Origin: Cristatella mucedo | Taxonomy: Eukaryota > Bryozoa > Phylactolaemata > Cristatellidae | DNA: 64,000 nt | Direction of reading: 5' to 3' | Assembly: GCA_009760855.2 (NCBI GenBank) | Contig: WPIO01000033.1 | Location: 2,561,501 to 2,625,500, forward strand | Shown here: positions 1 to 11,400 of the stretch, one piece after another | Layout of the letters: each line of letters opens with the position of its first letter | How positions within the stretch are numbered: position 1 is the first letter of the stretch | The notes under the pieces: generated by a model | What the model was told of the DNA's origin: nothing | The model's input: the letters and a program-made list of their open reading frames with translations, nothing else | Databases searched by the model: none | Made by a program: the position numbers and the translations under genes

Positions 1-1080
1 AGTCAGTACCACTGCGATTGTATAAAAACCTATTCAAGAATTCTGACTGGGTAGTCTTTCAGCTAGTTTTGCTGAATCTCTCGGCCGCTTTTGATATCAT
101 TGATTACCCAAGTCCTTCTTGAGCCCATTTATCTCGGCGGTGTGTCAGTGGTACTGCATAGTAATGGCTTATTTACCATCTCAGTGAGGGATTTCGGAGT
201 GTTGATGTTAATGGCGAGCAGTCAACCCATGATCCTCTAAAGTATGAGGTACCCCAAGTATCTGGTATAAGTTCACTTCCTTTCACAATTTATGCTCCCC
301 CACTTATCGATGTAATTACTAAACATGATCTAAGCTTAATTACTATGCCGGTGACACCTATCTGTATCTGTACTTTGGCTCCTCACGGAATCTTAAACTG
401 TCTCAACTCGTGTGCCGCTTTATTGCTGATATTTCCACTTTCATGGCTGGAAAATAAGTTCAAATTGAATGACGATAAAAACGATCTGATAGTTATGCGT
501 AAATCTAGCGTCACTCAGAAACTGAAAAGCCCAACTCTCTTATGGGCTCTGCCAGCGAATCTGCACAGAATCTAAGTGTCCTGTTCCAAAGTGACCAATC
601 ACTAGATGATTATTTCAGCTCCACAGTCAATTCTTTCTATTGCACCTCTGTAACATTCCTTTGCAATAAAGCCACGGCCAAGCTGGTTCGTGGGTTTCTG
701 ACATACCATAACAATGTCAGTAATTCACAATCGGCAAGACTTCGAGCCTGTGCTGCTATGCGACGCTGACAGCTGGTGAAAAACTCTGCAGCTGGACTTA
801 TCTGTCGTGAACGGCACCTCTAGCACATAACACGGCTCTTCTCAAGCAAATGCGGCTCTCCGCCTCTGTCATTCACTGTTATGTCTCTTCATCCTGTTGC
901 TATGGCCCACTTACCTGGAATGCGCACTCCATACTGGCTTCTCATCTAAGCAGCCTCTCCTTCGACCCTAGTCGTTCGCTTTTCCCCCGATCATTGTCAA
1001 GTCCTGTGGAGATCGTGCATTCATTTCTTACTCTCCTCCAGCCCTAATCCCTCTACTGCCTCATACCAAGACATGTATTT
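1..1080 (+). mobile_element. LINE-A (L2/CR1-like) reverse transcriptase fragment, degenerate
   Basis: Translated pieces in shifting frames give LLNLSAAFDIID (RT motif A region), KYEVPQVSGISSLPFTIYAP (RT motif B region), FKLNDDKNDLIVMRKSSVTQ and ESAQNLSVLFQSDQSLDDYF. These are characteristic L2-type RT sequences. The left end is cut by the window edge. A worn 3' tail may run to about 1375 (AGAGATTTATTTCTCTTAAG, then ATT repeats). Confidence 0.75.
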
Positions 1081-1425
1081 TTTGCATGCTTGCCTGCGCA
1101 CGATTCAGTATTCATTCATGATTCACCTATTACTAGCCAGAGGTCTTACTAGCCGGCGGCCGTGGAATGTCTTTGTACTAACTTTAGCATTCTAGCCTAA
1201 GCATGATACTTGCTTGCTTTGTCTTTGCATACTTGATCCGTAGGATTTTCTAATACTTTGTTATTTATTCTCTAGCAGTGAGTCGTGAAGCAGCAGGATA
1301 GAGATTTATTTCTCTTAAGCTCCTACGCAAGCAGCCTAGTATTATTGTCATTACTGTTATTATTATTGTTATCCCTGACTTGAAAATTTGAAAGAAGCTT
1401 AAACCCACCTGTTCCTCACAGCTTG

Positions 1426-1473
<48 letters not shown>

Positions 1474-1527
1474 ATTTATATACATAGTTATGTGCTTGTG
1501 TGTGTGTATGTGTGTGTGTGTTCGGGC

Positions 1528-1607
<80 letters not shown>
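1426..1607. repeat. (TA)n then (TG)n compound microsatellite
   Basis: About 60 bp of TA dinucleotides followed by about 100 bp of TG with a short GGGCGC interruption. It directly abuts the 5'-truncated SINE-B at 1608. Long His/Thr and Tyr/Ile reading frames here are artefacts. Confidence 0.97.
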
Positions 1608-1610
<3 letters not shown>

Positions 1611-1712
1611 CCTGCGGTGGGCGATCCTTGATCACCGCTGCAAGCGGTGGTGATAGTCGTAAAGGCTCTTCTGCCGCTATATAAAAGAAGCTGTTAAATC
1701 AGCTAATATATA
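1608..1712 (+). mobile_element. SINE-B, 5' truncated
   Basis: Starts within the tRNA B-box region (AATCCTGCGGTGGGCGATCC), followed by the central hairpin ATCACCGCT/AGCGGTGGTGAT, GGCTCTTCTGCCGCTATA and the terminal hairpin GCTGTTAAATCAGC. Confidence 0.8.
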
Positions 1713-1920
1713 TATGTATGTATGCAATTTCCTGTCTATGCTTACGCATGCAGAAACTCTGCATGTCACAGCTAGTCAGTTGACATGCTTCCTTATCAGT
1801 ATATTTAAAGAGCCTTGTAATATATTTAGTTTTGCTAGGGTATTGTCCAGATTTCTCTTCATTATGGTTGTTATTGTTGCTGTTGTTATCGCATTATCTT
1901 TATCATTAATAAAAAACAAA

Positions 1921-2010
1921 AAGTCAGCTGATCAACCAGTTTCATTTTTCCAGCAGCAGAAGAGCCTTGACGGCTATCACCACCGCTTGCAGAAGGCAAT
2001 AAAAAATGCC
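1921..2010 (-). mobile_element. SINE-B fragment, opposite orientation
   Basis: On the minus strand: GCAAGCGGTGGTGATAGCCG, AAGGCTCTTCTGCTGCTG and a worn terminal hairpin CTGGTTGATCAGCTGAC. It faces the plus-strand copy at 1608. Confidence 0.7.
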
Positions 2011-2049
2011 AGCTGAAAAACTCGAAACCCGCGACTGTGTCTACTACTT

Positions 2050-2660
2050 TTCAGCTGGCATCGTCGAAATTCACACTTACGTAGCAGGTGACTTTCTTAA
2101 ACTGAATGACGGTGAGACCAACCTAGTAATAGCGTCTCTCTAAAACTAGAATCTAAATGCTCAAAATAAACTACATCCATCTCTCTTCTGTAGCCACTAC
2201 ACAGAATCTCAAGGATCCTGATAGAAAAATTACCCTACGCTAGATGTTTACATCAGCTCTTCATTCAGGTCTACGTAAGTTTCAGTTATCTGTTCTAAAA
2301 CTACAAAATTAGGCATGCTTAGATAGCTTTACTGGCGCCAAGTTATTTAATGCATTTGTGACATCACCTCTAGACTTCGGTAGCTCTTTCTCTTTCCACG
2401 TCCCCCTGCCTATGCAGTTCTAGAAAAGAATTTACAGAAAGTACGCAACTCATCAGCGAGACTTTTCTGTCACAATCAACACAACCTTTTCTTTTTAATC
2501 CTTACTATAAGCCTCCTCCTCAAGCAGTGCATCCAAGTCAAGACATATTACTTACTGCTATTCTCCCTAATTCTCTTCTACCAGCCTACTTATCCGAACA
2601 ATTTACTCCTCTAGTCTTGGCTTTTAACTAGCACCGCTGGCTCCTCTGACTCTCGGTTTT
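2050..2660 (+). mobile_element. LINE-A RT fragment, heavily degenerate
   Basis: LKLNDGETNLVIAS, ATQNLKDPDRKITL and ACLDSFTGAKLFNAFVTSPL are recognisable in shifting frames in the order of the LINE-A C-terminal RT region. Confidence 0.55.
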
Positions 2661-2752
2661 CACCTGTGTGGCTAACCAAGCTCAAATTCTTCGGGAACCA
2701 CGCCTTCTGTTCACAAGCGCCTAAACCCCGGAGCTCTCTCAAAAATAAAAAT

Positions 2753-2897
2753 AAAACATTATTCATTTGTATAGCGCCCCAAGGGAACTTAATCTCTATT
2801 CAGGCACTTCACATATGCCTCGGGGCTCGAGCCGACGACCTCAGCCAGGCCTTGGTCAGGGCGAGCACTTTAACCGCTGGACCAAACCAGCTTGGCA
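2753..2897 (-). mobile_element. SINE-A, near full length
   Basis: On the minus strand: a tRNA-like head (CTGGTTTGGTCCAGCGGTTA, then the GGCTCGAGCCCC B box), ATATGTGAAGTGCCTGAATA, AGAGATTAAGTTCCCTTGGG and GCGCTATACAAATGAATAAT. The plus strand begins with the reversed tail. Confidence 0.8.
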
Positions 2898-2999
2898 GCG
2901 CCGGACTTTATGAAGTACCGGAATTGATGACATTTAAAGCAAAGCTAAAACCCTAACTGTTCTTCATAGCAAAATACTTCGCCTATGTGAGCTATTTTA

Positions 3000-3245
3000 T
3001 GTTCTTATGGATGCTGCCACTGTTGTGCGTGCAATTATCACTATTTAGTAAGTATGCTTCATGTACACCTTAATTTCAAGACATTTTAATTGCATGTGGC
3101 CAGAGGCAAAGCCGGGATTGTCGTCTAGTTCGGAAAGACCAGGGAGATTTTGCAGCAAGTGTAAAGCGCCTAGAAAGAGATTAAGTACTCTGAGGGTGCT
3201 TTATCAAGGGAATTATAATAGTAATTATTATTATTATTATTACCA
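3000..3245 (+). mobile_element. LINE-A 3' end
   Basis: Ends in the conserved stem-loop AAAGCGCCTAGAAAGAGATT...CTCTGAGGGTGCTTT followed by TTATTATTATTATTA. Upstream sequence is a worn 3' untranslated region. Confidence 0.7.
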
Positions 3246-3296
3246 TTCGTGTAGGCGAAAACCGATAAGTAAGGAAAAATTATAGCCCACAGTCGT

Positions 3297-3470
3297 AGCA
3301 TTTATTCGACACGAACTAGGTGGTTGCTCATCGAGTGGAAGTCTGATATAATTTCGTCATTGGTGTCGTTAGTGGATGGTTAGGCGGCCTAGGAATAGGG
3401 AGAGGCTCTGCCATTGGGGCGGAGGGCAAAAGCCTCCTCCCCTCCCCTAGCTCCGACGCTGTATGCGGCG
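3297..3470 (+). repeat. Unnamed ~170-bp interspersed repeat, copy 1
   Basis: Shares TTATTCGACACGAACT, TGCTCATCGAGTGGAA, TCGTCATTGGTG and GGAATAGGG with copies at 4140 and 27848, ending near CCCTAGCTCCGACGCTG. No coding potential; family not recognised. Confidence 0.7.
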
Positions 3471-3519
3471 TTTATGCCTCGGGCTAAGTAGAGCTTCATA
3501 AATTTTACTGACATGATTG

Positions 3520-3970
3520 GCCGCGTGCAATCAAGCATGCAACCACTCAGACTGCTGGTACGCTCCAAACGAATTGCATAGACCCAAAGCAGGTCAGAGA
3601 GATGATGCGTAACTTGGCAGCTGCTATGTTCGCGATCAACGAGCCCAGCTGCCAAGTTTTGCACCATCAATAAGGTCGTCCCTGCACAGGCAGGAAGACG
3701 TGGAAGGAGAAAGTTACAGAAGTCTAGACAGGGTGTCACAAAAAAAGCTGACATGGTCATCGAGCACAAGGTCATTTTGGAACAGCGCATTCAGATTCCG
3801 TGCAGAGGCTACGAGTTCGACGCTGGCTTGGCCACTTTGAGGGTCTGGCTTTCCAGTTTTTGAGTGACACCAGTTTGGCCCATAACTATATCTTGGCATG
3901 GTGTTGTATTGCTGTGGCTCCAGCGGCAGCAGCGCTAGTGGAGTCTCAGAGAGACACGTCGTGTCCATTT
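3520..3970 (-). mobile_element. LINE-A RT C-terminal fragment
   Basis: Minus-strand translation gives VTPCLDFCNFLLPRLPACAG, MVQNLAAGLVDREHSSCQVT and HHLSDLLWV, the LINE-A pattern after the RT core. Confidence 0.75.
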
Positions 3971-4139
3971 CCTAGCTTCGACTTGTAACCACTTCTTCCA
4001 CCAAGTAGCGACTATGTAAGCCCGTGGCTGAGCCAGGATATTCATCTAGGGGAGCAAGACCTGCAAAATCTTTACATGGGGGCAAGACCCACAAAATTTT
4101 CACGTATGGGGGCTAGATCCCCAGTTAATAAATTGGAGC

Positions 4140-4290
4140 GCAAAATCATAGTGTTTATTCGACACGAACTCGTCGGTCGCGCTCATCGAGTGGAATTAAA
4201 ACACAACTTTCTCGTTGGTGACGTAGGTATAGGAATAGAGGGCATAGGAATAGGGGCGGCCCAGGTCGCTGCCCTGCTCTAGGGGGTGGG
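4140..4290 (+). repeat. Unnamed ~170-bp interspersed repeat, copy 2
   Basis: GTGTTTATTCGACACGAACT, GCTCATCGAGTGGAA and GGAATAGGGGCGGCCCAGGT align with copies at 3297 and 27848. It ends in CTAGGGGGTGGGGGCAAAT just before the ATGT microsatellite. Confidence 0.72.
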
Positions 4291-4308
4291 GGCAAATATC
4301 CCCAGTAG

Positions 4309-4405
4309 GTATGTATGTATGTATGTATGTATGTATGTATGTATGTATGTATGTATGTATGTATGTATGTATGTATGTATGTATGTATGTATGTATGTAT
4401 GTATG
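4309..4405. repeat. (ATGT)n microsatellite
   Basis: About 24 uninterrupted ATGT units. It lies at the end of a minus-strand LINE-B tail (4430-4640), so it probably grew from that element's ATTAC-type terminal repeat. Confidence 0.97.
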
Positions 4406-4640
4406 AATGTAAATGTGTATGTACGCATCTCTGTCTACACCTCCGCAAAGCCACAAAAACTATGTAAGTGTGACGCAGGAGTGTTTCATAAAGCACATTC
4501 AAAGCCTAAGCGATTTTCGGTACGCATTCGGTAGTCAGCAGACTTCATCTTACACAGCAAACAAAAAGTGAGAAGCAAAGGTGAGTCAGGAGAGCACTTG
4601 AGGTAGTCCATAGCATGGAATTAGCACGGGCCCTTTTTAC
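4406..4640 (-). mobile_element. LINE-B 3' tail
   Basis: On the minus strand: CTGACTACCGAATGCGTACC, GCTTAGGCTTTGAATGTGCT, then TTACATAGTTTTTGTGGCTT and a CAGAGAT run. It matches the plus-strand LINE-B ends at 31060-31205 and 52120-52265. Confidence 0.72.
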
Positions 4641-5079
4641 TATACGTTATTACGGTAGCCACATCGCATGGAGGAACCTCTGAAAATCTCTTAAGGAAGG
4701 TTAAAGGTTTTGATTTAACTATTGCTTTAGTCGGAGGGGGCTTTATAGAGGCGAGAATGTGTACAAATTGTTCACTGAAGAAGGCTCAAAACTTGTTGGC
4801 CGAGCCATTAATTGCTGAGGAGTGAGACGTCTCAGACTGGCCAGCAAATTGTGTACCGTCTTAGAAATCTGATTTGGACTGACGGTCAGGACTTCAGTCT
4901 TCAGGTGAATAAAGAAGACCTGGCTTTTCTAAGCTTTCGGGTGTAGACTCGAAGGAATTCATTTAAATTGACTAGATTGTCATCAGAACCAAACTTCTTA
5001 AAGCAGCGTTCAAGCCCGCGCTTTACACGGCGGAGCTTTTTTCATAAATTGAAAGGAATCTCCACGACTTTATACGGAC
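4641..5079. other. Unassigned intergenic stretch
   Basis: No reading frame, repeat family or RNA gene recognised. Confidence 0.4.
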
Positions 5080-5250
5080 AGTATGTATGTCACCCCTAAC
5101 CATTCATGTTGTTTGTTTATCAAGCAAAATATTCCTCACCATTCAATTACACTTCCCTGTGCAGCAAATGTAAAGCGCCTAGAAAGAGATTGAGTTCTCT
5201 GAGGGCGCTTTATCAAGTGCGTTACTATTATTATTATTATTATTATTACC
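5080..5250 (+). mobile_element. LINE-A 3' end
   Basis: TGTCACCCCTAACCATTCAT, GCAGCAAATGTAAAGCGCC, the AGAGA/TCTCT inner stem, GGGCGCTTTATCAAG, then (ATT)n. This is a good example of the LINE-A terminal stem-loop. Confidence 0.82.
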
Positions 5251-5560
5251 GCAGCATGCTTGTCAAGGGCACTCCTAAGTGGCATGTTCACTGCATCAGT
5301 GGAATTATTAAGGCTATCGGTCGTGTCTGGGTGCAGATCAAAAGGACATGCCACACATGCAGATTTCAAAATGTTTCCTGATCAATGCTTATTTAAGTTT
5401 CGTCGCTGAAAAAACTTGACGCTACCCTGCACGTACAGCGGAGCAGGAACAGTAAACGAGATAGAGCAATGATCCGAAACGGTCAGTGGGCCAACAACAA
5501 GGTCAGTGCAGCATACACCCGTATTGATAACGAAATCCATTATATGAGCCCGATGGCATT

Positions 5561-6155
5561 AACCCGGGTTACCGAATTTCCGAAAGTAGAATCACAATTA
5601 ACTATTTATTTTTCGGATAGCTGCTCTAAAAAATATAGCGTTTCGAAGTCGAAAACGCCGTTGACCTGATTCAGGAGCGGCACCGTCAGAATCATGTCGA
5701 AGCAATCTGAAGAACTACGTGTGCAAGAGCTCAATGACAGGGTGCAAGCTATGGTTGGCTATAATGACGTTATAAAAGGTGTTAGCAATGATCTTAACAA
5801 CGCAATAGAACTGGTGAGCAAGTTCTTGGAAACCTTTCCCAGCTCCGGGCGTGCAGATACGCTCTGTTGATGCCCGAAGAAGGCACCAGTGGTTGTCCCA
5901 AATCAGCCATCAATCTTGAGCTACTTCTCGAAAATATAAGCTCAATCTTAGTGATCGAGTCCTGGATCCTTGCACTGGATCTGGTCAGCCGCTGCACACT
6001 TTCACAATAAAAATCGTTTTCAAAATCGCTGTCTTTCTGCTGACGAATAGAACTCGTAGAGCCCGACATTTATAACTTATTGCATATACTTTGGACCAAT
6101 ATTCTTGTAGCTATCGAAGTCCGCCCGCACTCGGGTTACCGTGGTAACCCGGGTT
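5561..6155. other. Segment bounded by 13-bp inverted repeats with two convergent small ORFs
   Basis: AACCCGGGTTACC (5561-5573) is inverted at 6143-6155. Inside are a 58-codon plus-strand ORF (5694-5870, starting MSKQSEELRVQ) and a 91-codon minus-strand ORF (6069-5794, starting MSGSTSSIRQQKDSDFEND). Neither is recognised. It may be a small mobile element or chance; identity and expression are unknown. Confidence 0.3.
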
Positions 6156-6159
6156 GCCA

Positions 6160-6870
6160 GCATCGAGCTCATATGGCAAAGACCTGAGTGGTATGACTAA
6201 CGTATTGGACCAAACCAAACTTCTCCAGACGGCCAAGACATAAGCAGACCTGGCTGTTGCTATGGTTGTTAAAGTGAATGTTTAAGTCTCCTGCAGTCAT
6301 AACGGCCTGTCACACAAATATTTTAGTGAGGAACTCCATAAACTGTTCTATAAACAAGGTTAGACAGCCAGAAGGAGGTGGATAGATCACAGCAGTGAGA
6401 GGCATGGTCTTTGATGAGAACCTTATTGCAACTGATTAAAACTATGGCCAATGTCTTACTTCCTTCTGGCTCTGCCACTGGTGTAGGCCACTGCATATAC
6501 GTCAGGTATACACATTAGGACCACTCTGCAACAAATCCAAATCTCATATCAATACTGTTGCAGTGCTGCCACTGAGTTAGTGAGCCTAGCAGATGCTAGG
6601 CCTATCCAATATGATGAAGCTCCACTGGTTAGGTTTAAGAAAGAAAAGCATGTGCATGTCAAGATAGCACTGAGGTTGTAAATGCAGAGACTCTCCTATA
6701 TTTCCAAGTTACACCGAGTCTAATACTCCTCAACATTGCTTGTCTGCCCACAAGATGTAAAAAGATCTGCTTATTCCGTGCCCTACGAAGATGGGCTTCT
6801 TTGACAAATCAAAACCAACCTTTGCATTAACTTGTGATATAATTTGAACCGTGGCTATTACTAGTAATAA
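6160..6870 (-). mobile_element. LINE endonuclease (APE-type) domain fragment
   Basis: Minus-strand translation gives TPLTAVIYPPPSGCLTLFIE, then VMTAGDLNIHFNNHSNS and LGRLEKFGLVQYVSHT. The YRPP, GDFN(I/H) and GL-Q-V spacing is that of the APE-like endonuclease of L2/CR1 LINEs. Confidence 0.72.
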
Positions 6871-8275
6871 GGAGAACAAGTTTAGCTATTTACTTAAGAC
6901 TCATCGACAGAAAACCTTAAAGACTTTTGATGGAAGGAAAACAGCACACACTTGGCTTTGGTCGGCAGCTTTTGTTCGATGCTTCAGTTAGTCAACGATC
7001 GATGTTGTAGACATGAGTCTACACATATAATGGGATAAAAATAATATGTTTTGTAATCCTATAGATACGTGTTGATTGCTGTTCCATTATGATGCAGTAG
7101 ATCTGGTTGACCTCAACGATTGATGCCTCAGGTCGTGCTGGCCCACTCTTAAAGCAGAAACTGACCTTATCAATCCATCATCTCAATGCTTTACAAACAA
7201 GTAGAGAAACTAGAACCAAAACAATCCACTAGTATTATCTGGGGGTATATAGAAGCAGACTAGCTATTAAATTGCTAAGGAAAATGTATATCATCAGTTC
7301 AACCTGACGAAAGTACCCTTTAACTTTGGTGTGCATGTTTAAGAATTGCTCTGAATAGAGACAAAAATGAAATAAGTCGGCCAACATGCCTGGAGACATT
7401 TCCTTATATCCTCTGTATTTCATGTATTTTCTATAGTTAATCTAACTCTGCACCTAAGTAAAGATGGTGCATATTGCACTAATAGGCAGCCCAAAGTCAT
7501 TAGAGATCAAATTAAGGCAAAATGCAAATACTATTCAAGACAGCAAAGTAAAAAAAAAGGTGCTTTAATAATGCTGGCAAATTTATTGCCATTCCAAAAA
7601 TTACCCTGCTTGTAACAATCCCAACAGAACCTTCAGACCTGAAACCAAGCAATAATCACTATTCAACATTGCAGCTGCTTTTCCAGCATGCAGTCTGAGC
7701 AACACTGTGTGCACACGCGTGATGCAGACATAATCAGAACACTTGTTCTAAGTGCTGCCTACCCAACACTCATCGATGAGTTCGCAAAACAAAGCCAACA
7801 AGAATAAATAAAAATACATTAGCTCAATCATACTTCAAAGAAGCAAATCCCCAATACACAATAGCTCGGCATGTGCCGAAACGAAACATTCTCTAGTGAA
7901 GTCGCACACTTTACATATGCACCACGAGATGCTAAGGCATAGGTTAGTAAGGAAGTACTGTAGATAGAGCCATTCACATCAGCATAAGGCACGCAGAACA
8001 GCACCGTGATCTGATGCATCTAATGCCAACATCAGCATGAGCCATTGGACAAAAACGTGCACATGAAGTAAAATAGATGTGCTAAAGGTGGCATCAAATA
8101 CTGCCCTAACACTGACGTTCAGTAAACTGTAACGGTGGTGGTAATGGCTGTGGCATTAGTGCAGTGAAGCAACAGTGGAGATGAACTCGTAGATAAACGG
8201 TTCGGTTCCTGTGCTTCTGTAAATAGATTCTTGCTAAAATCACCGAAAAGATACCTTGTACACATGCATGTAGAC
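6871..8275. other. Region downstream of the RNF217-like stop: likely 3'UTR and flank
   Basis: Few recognisable repeats. It contains the candidate poly(A) signal at 7582-7587. No coding sequence was recognised. Confidence 0.4.
7582..7587 (-). terminator. Candidate poly(A) signal of the RNF217-like gene
   Basis: On the minus strand this is AATAAA, about 690 nt past the stop codon. A T-rich run follows it at 7550-7560. This is a plausible cleavage and polyadenylation region, but nothing else in the sequence proves it. Confidence 0.35.
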
Positions 8276-8457
8276 CTAAGTGGCTTGAATCTTGCCTCTC
8301 ATGTGTAGCAATCTGGATGCTTGCTTTCGTTGTTGGAGATGTCTGTGCAGTCGGATAAAGCCAAAGACAGGACCTGCTATTGCAACTGCAGCGAGGGCAA
8401 CAGGCAGGAGCCCGACTGCAAGTGCCACACCAACAGGCACAGCAAGCACTTGACCAG
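8276..8457 (-). CDS. RNF217: RNF217-like coding exon 3 (membrane segment and C-terminus)
   Basis: The exon begins after the acceptor ttcattgtag and ends at a TAG stop. It encodes GQVLAVPVGVALAVGLLPVA and a further hydrophobic run (about residues 572-603), then a basic tail with HRHLQQRKQ. RNF217 proteins carry a membrane helix at this position just after the RVRGS stretch. Phase and context agree even though the hydrophobic sequence itself is not conserved. Confidence 0.85.
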
Positions 8458-11400
8458 CTACAATGAAAGAGCAGGCAACAGTTCAATGCATCACACAGCA
8501 GCTGCTGCTGCCTGATAGGAGGCAACCTAGTCAGAGCAATGTCGGGGTCATAACAACATTAAAATAAAAAAGCCAATGGCACGAACAGAATAACAGTGGG
8601 GTCAAAGCAATTCAAGTATTTTTGGAAAACTTTGATTTCTTGCATCTGAGTAAGGAGTGAATAGAAGAGTAATTGTGTCACATCAGGCTTGTGAATGCAG
8701 AAGTGTTCCTGGTAAACATCAATTTATCAGCATTTGATAGATCGAACTACAGTGCACATACGTTCTATTGTATCTGCACAGGCTGTGGTAACAAATCAAT
8801 TCAAATAATCAGATGAACATAGTATGAAAACCAGAGCTTCACAGGCAAGTACGTTAATCTCAAATTAAACAGATAGAACATACAGTACTTAAGGTATATG
8901 TAAACGACATCAACATGATGGACACGAATAATGCAGGTCATCTACTGTCTACGATCATAACAAAGATCAGCACAACAGGTCCAATAGCCGGGAGTGCCGA
9001 GAGAGCATAGAAACACAATGTACATAGTTAACAATGCAGAGTGTATTCTATCTGCATCTCCCATCCACATAGCGTCTCATCAATCAATCCAGAGGGACTC
9101 GTGTGGCTGTTCAAGAAAAAACTATTATGTTTGACTTTACTCTAGATGTATACTTAGTACTTACTAAAAATTGAGCCTCGGACAAATCTCCTTAGGTGTC
9201 TTTGCCTTCCTTGCATAAAGGCATATGGGCAGCCAAGAATACTGAGTGGATCATAATGATCTCCAATAAATCTGACTCGCAAGTGTCGCTTGCCGCAGCG
9301 GTAGCAGAAGTCTGTTTCACATTTCTTGCAATGAATGTGATCACAACCTGCCACGCGCTGAATAAGGATCTACAACAGAGGATCACTCATCTCATCAGCA
9401 ACAAATTTCAGTTGCAGGCAGTTACCAATCATGACTTAATTCACTACAACAAGATCATAAATGACTTTAGCTACACGAATAAGCCAGGCAGCATCCACTT
9501 GCCTTATACTACAGGTAAGATCGAAGCTTGTGCTTGCTGACAAAGTGAATCTTTTGTCTATCGTGATGGAGCTCTCTGGCAGTCTTTATAATAATAATAA
9601 CAACAAAATAGTTGCATAGCATCCTAAGAGAACTAAATATCTATCCAGGCACTTTACATATGCTGGAAAGTAAGCAGGTCAATTGATTAGTAATAAAATG
9701 CACAATTCCAGAAATATAAGCACAAGCAGGACTATTCGAGTGGACGAAGCTAACGTTATTTGAAACAGGCTTTATTTGCCATCTCTTTAAAAGGTCTTAA
9801 AGTCGAGGGATGCCGTGATGTCAGTCGGTAGTCTAATGAGTTCTGGGCTTTGGGTGAATAGGAGCTGGTGGCATTGTCTCAAAAAGATTTTGAAGTTTTT
9901 CAGAGGCACAACCAGACGGCCAGAGTCAGGAGAGCAGCTGGTTTCCTGTGAGGCCTGATTAGGGAAGTATTTCAGGTAAACAGGCCGAAGTTAGCGAATG
10001 GGAGGACCAGAAGCTCTGTGACGAAACCTTGAAGTCGATTAGTGTAACGTAATATACCTTCATCTGTAACTTCAAAAAGCCTCAAAGACTATGTGGGTGT
10101 TACGCAGGCGAGTTTTCTTTGGCGAACTCGTTATGTGTTTTTCGACTTCGGTACGAATATGGTAGCCCACAGGCTTCATCCCGTGCAACAAAGAGAAAGT
10201 GAGAAGCATAGCTGATTCAGAAGGGCAGTTGGGATAGTGAGTAGCAAGAAGCAGCTCAGGACGGCTGGAAAAGAGGTATGCATGATGGGAAGCCAGAGCA
10301 GGTTGGTGAGAAGAGGTGTAAAGTGGCAGTTACAACGTTCACGACAGACATGCCCATTGTAGAGATCTGAGCCAACTGTATGCCTCCTATTACACAGCAA
10401 AGAAGACCTGCATTCAGTGAGTAGAGCAGCTTGGTTGCAATATCCTAATATAAAAAAGCGAGTTTGGCTTTCCACTTTCTGAGTAACACAAGGTTTGCCC
10501 ATAACTAGTGAACTTGTTTTGTCGTCATTCAATTTGAGAATGTTTGCTGCCGTCCAGGTGCGCATTTCATCAATACAGGCTGCAAGGGGTCGAGAGAGTT
10601 TTATATGCTGGAAGGCAAGGAGGGATCAAAACACAGGTACAGCTGCATGTAATGTTGTCTAAAAAATAAAAAGCCATGATTGTGCTTGGTGGCCAAAGCT
10701 AAAATGGGAGAGAATACTACAATTGTGAAAAAAGGTAGACCTAGAGCAGAAAGGGAGATACGGCATACTTTAAAGGCCCTTCGGACAAATATTGTGAGTT
10801 AAATTATATGCTCTGAAATCTCTGACAAATTTTGTGACTTAAATTATATGCTCCAAAATCTCTCACTTAGATGGGACCTAAATAGGTGTAGTGCAGTGCT
10901 CGTAATGCCCATGCGAGATGACAGGTGCTCGAGAAAGACTGGGTGATCAATGGTATCAAAATGTGCCAAGAGATGCAAAACAACTAGCAGAGAGACCAAC
11001 TAAGTCAGCTCCTTAAGAGGGTCTTTGTACACTCGCAGCAGTGCTGACTTGGTGGAGTGATTAGCTCTAAAACCTTACTGCAACCTACTTGCTATATTTG
11101 AAATTTTGATTGATAACCCTGAGCTATCTGTCCAGCTTCATCGTGCAGACTAAGTCTCAGTTGTCAAGAAAAATTCGAAGATACCCACTTGGCCAAGCGG
11201 CACAGTAAAAAACAAGAATTACATATTCATAAAAAAATGCAAACAAACACACAAAACAGGTGCTAAATAGTGTGTGAAGTATTCAAGATTTTTAGCGCTT
11301 TCGATGCCATCACAAGTATACATGTTTCACAAGGCTTTACCTTTCCCATTTTTTAGCAGTGTTCATGTGACAACGGTCCTCAAGCCTTTGTTGGTACTAT

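Noticed and set aside
1423-1653. His/Thr, Tyr/Ile and Val/Cys repeat reading frames
   Set aside because: They are translations of dinucleotide microsatellites; the same holds at 4155-4534, 27264-27613, 36762-36983 and 62558-62906.
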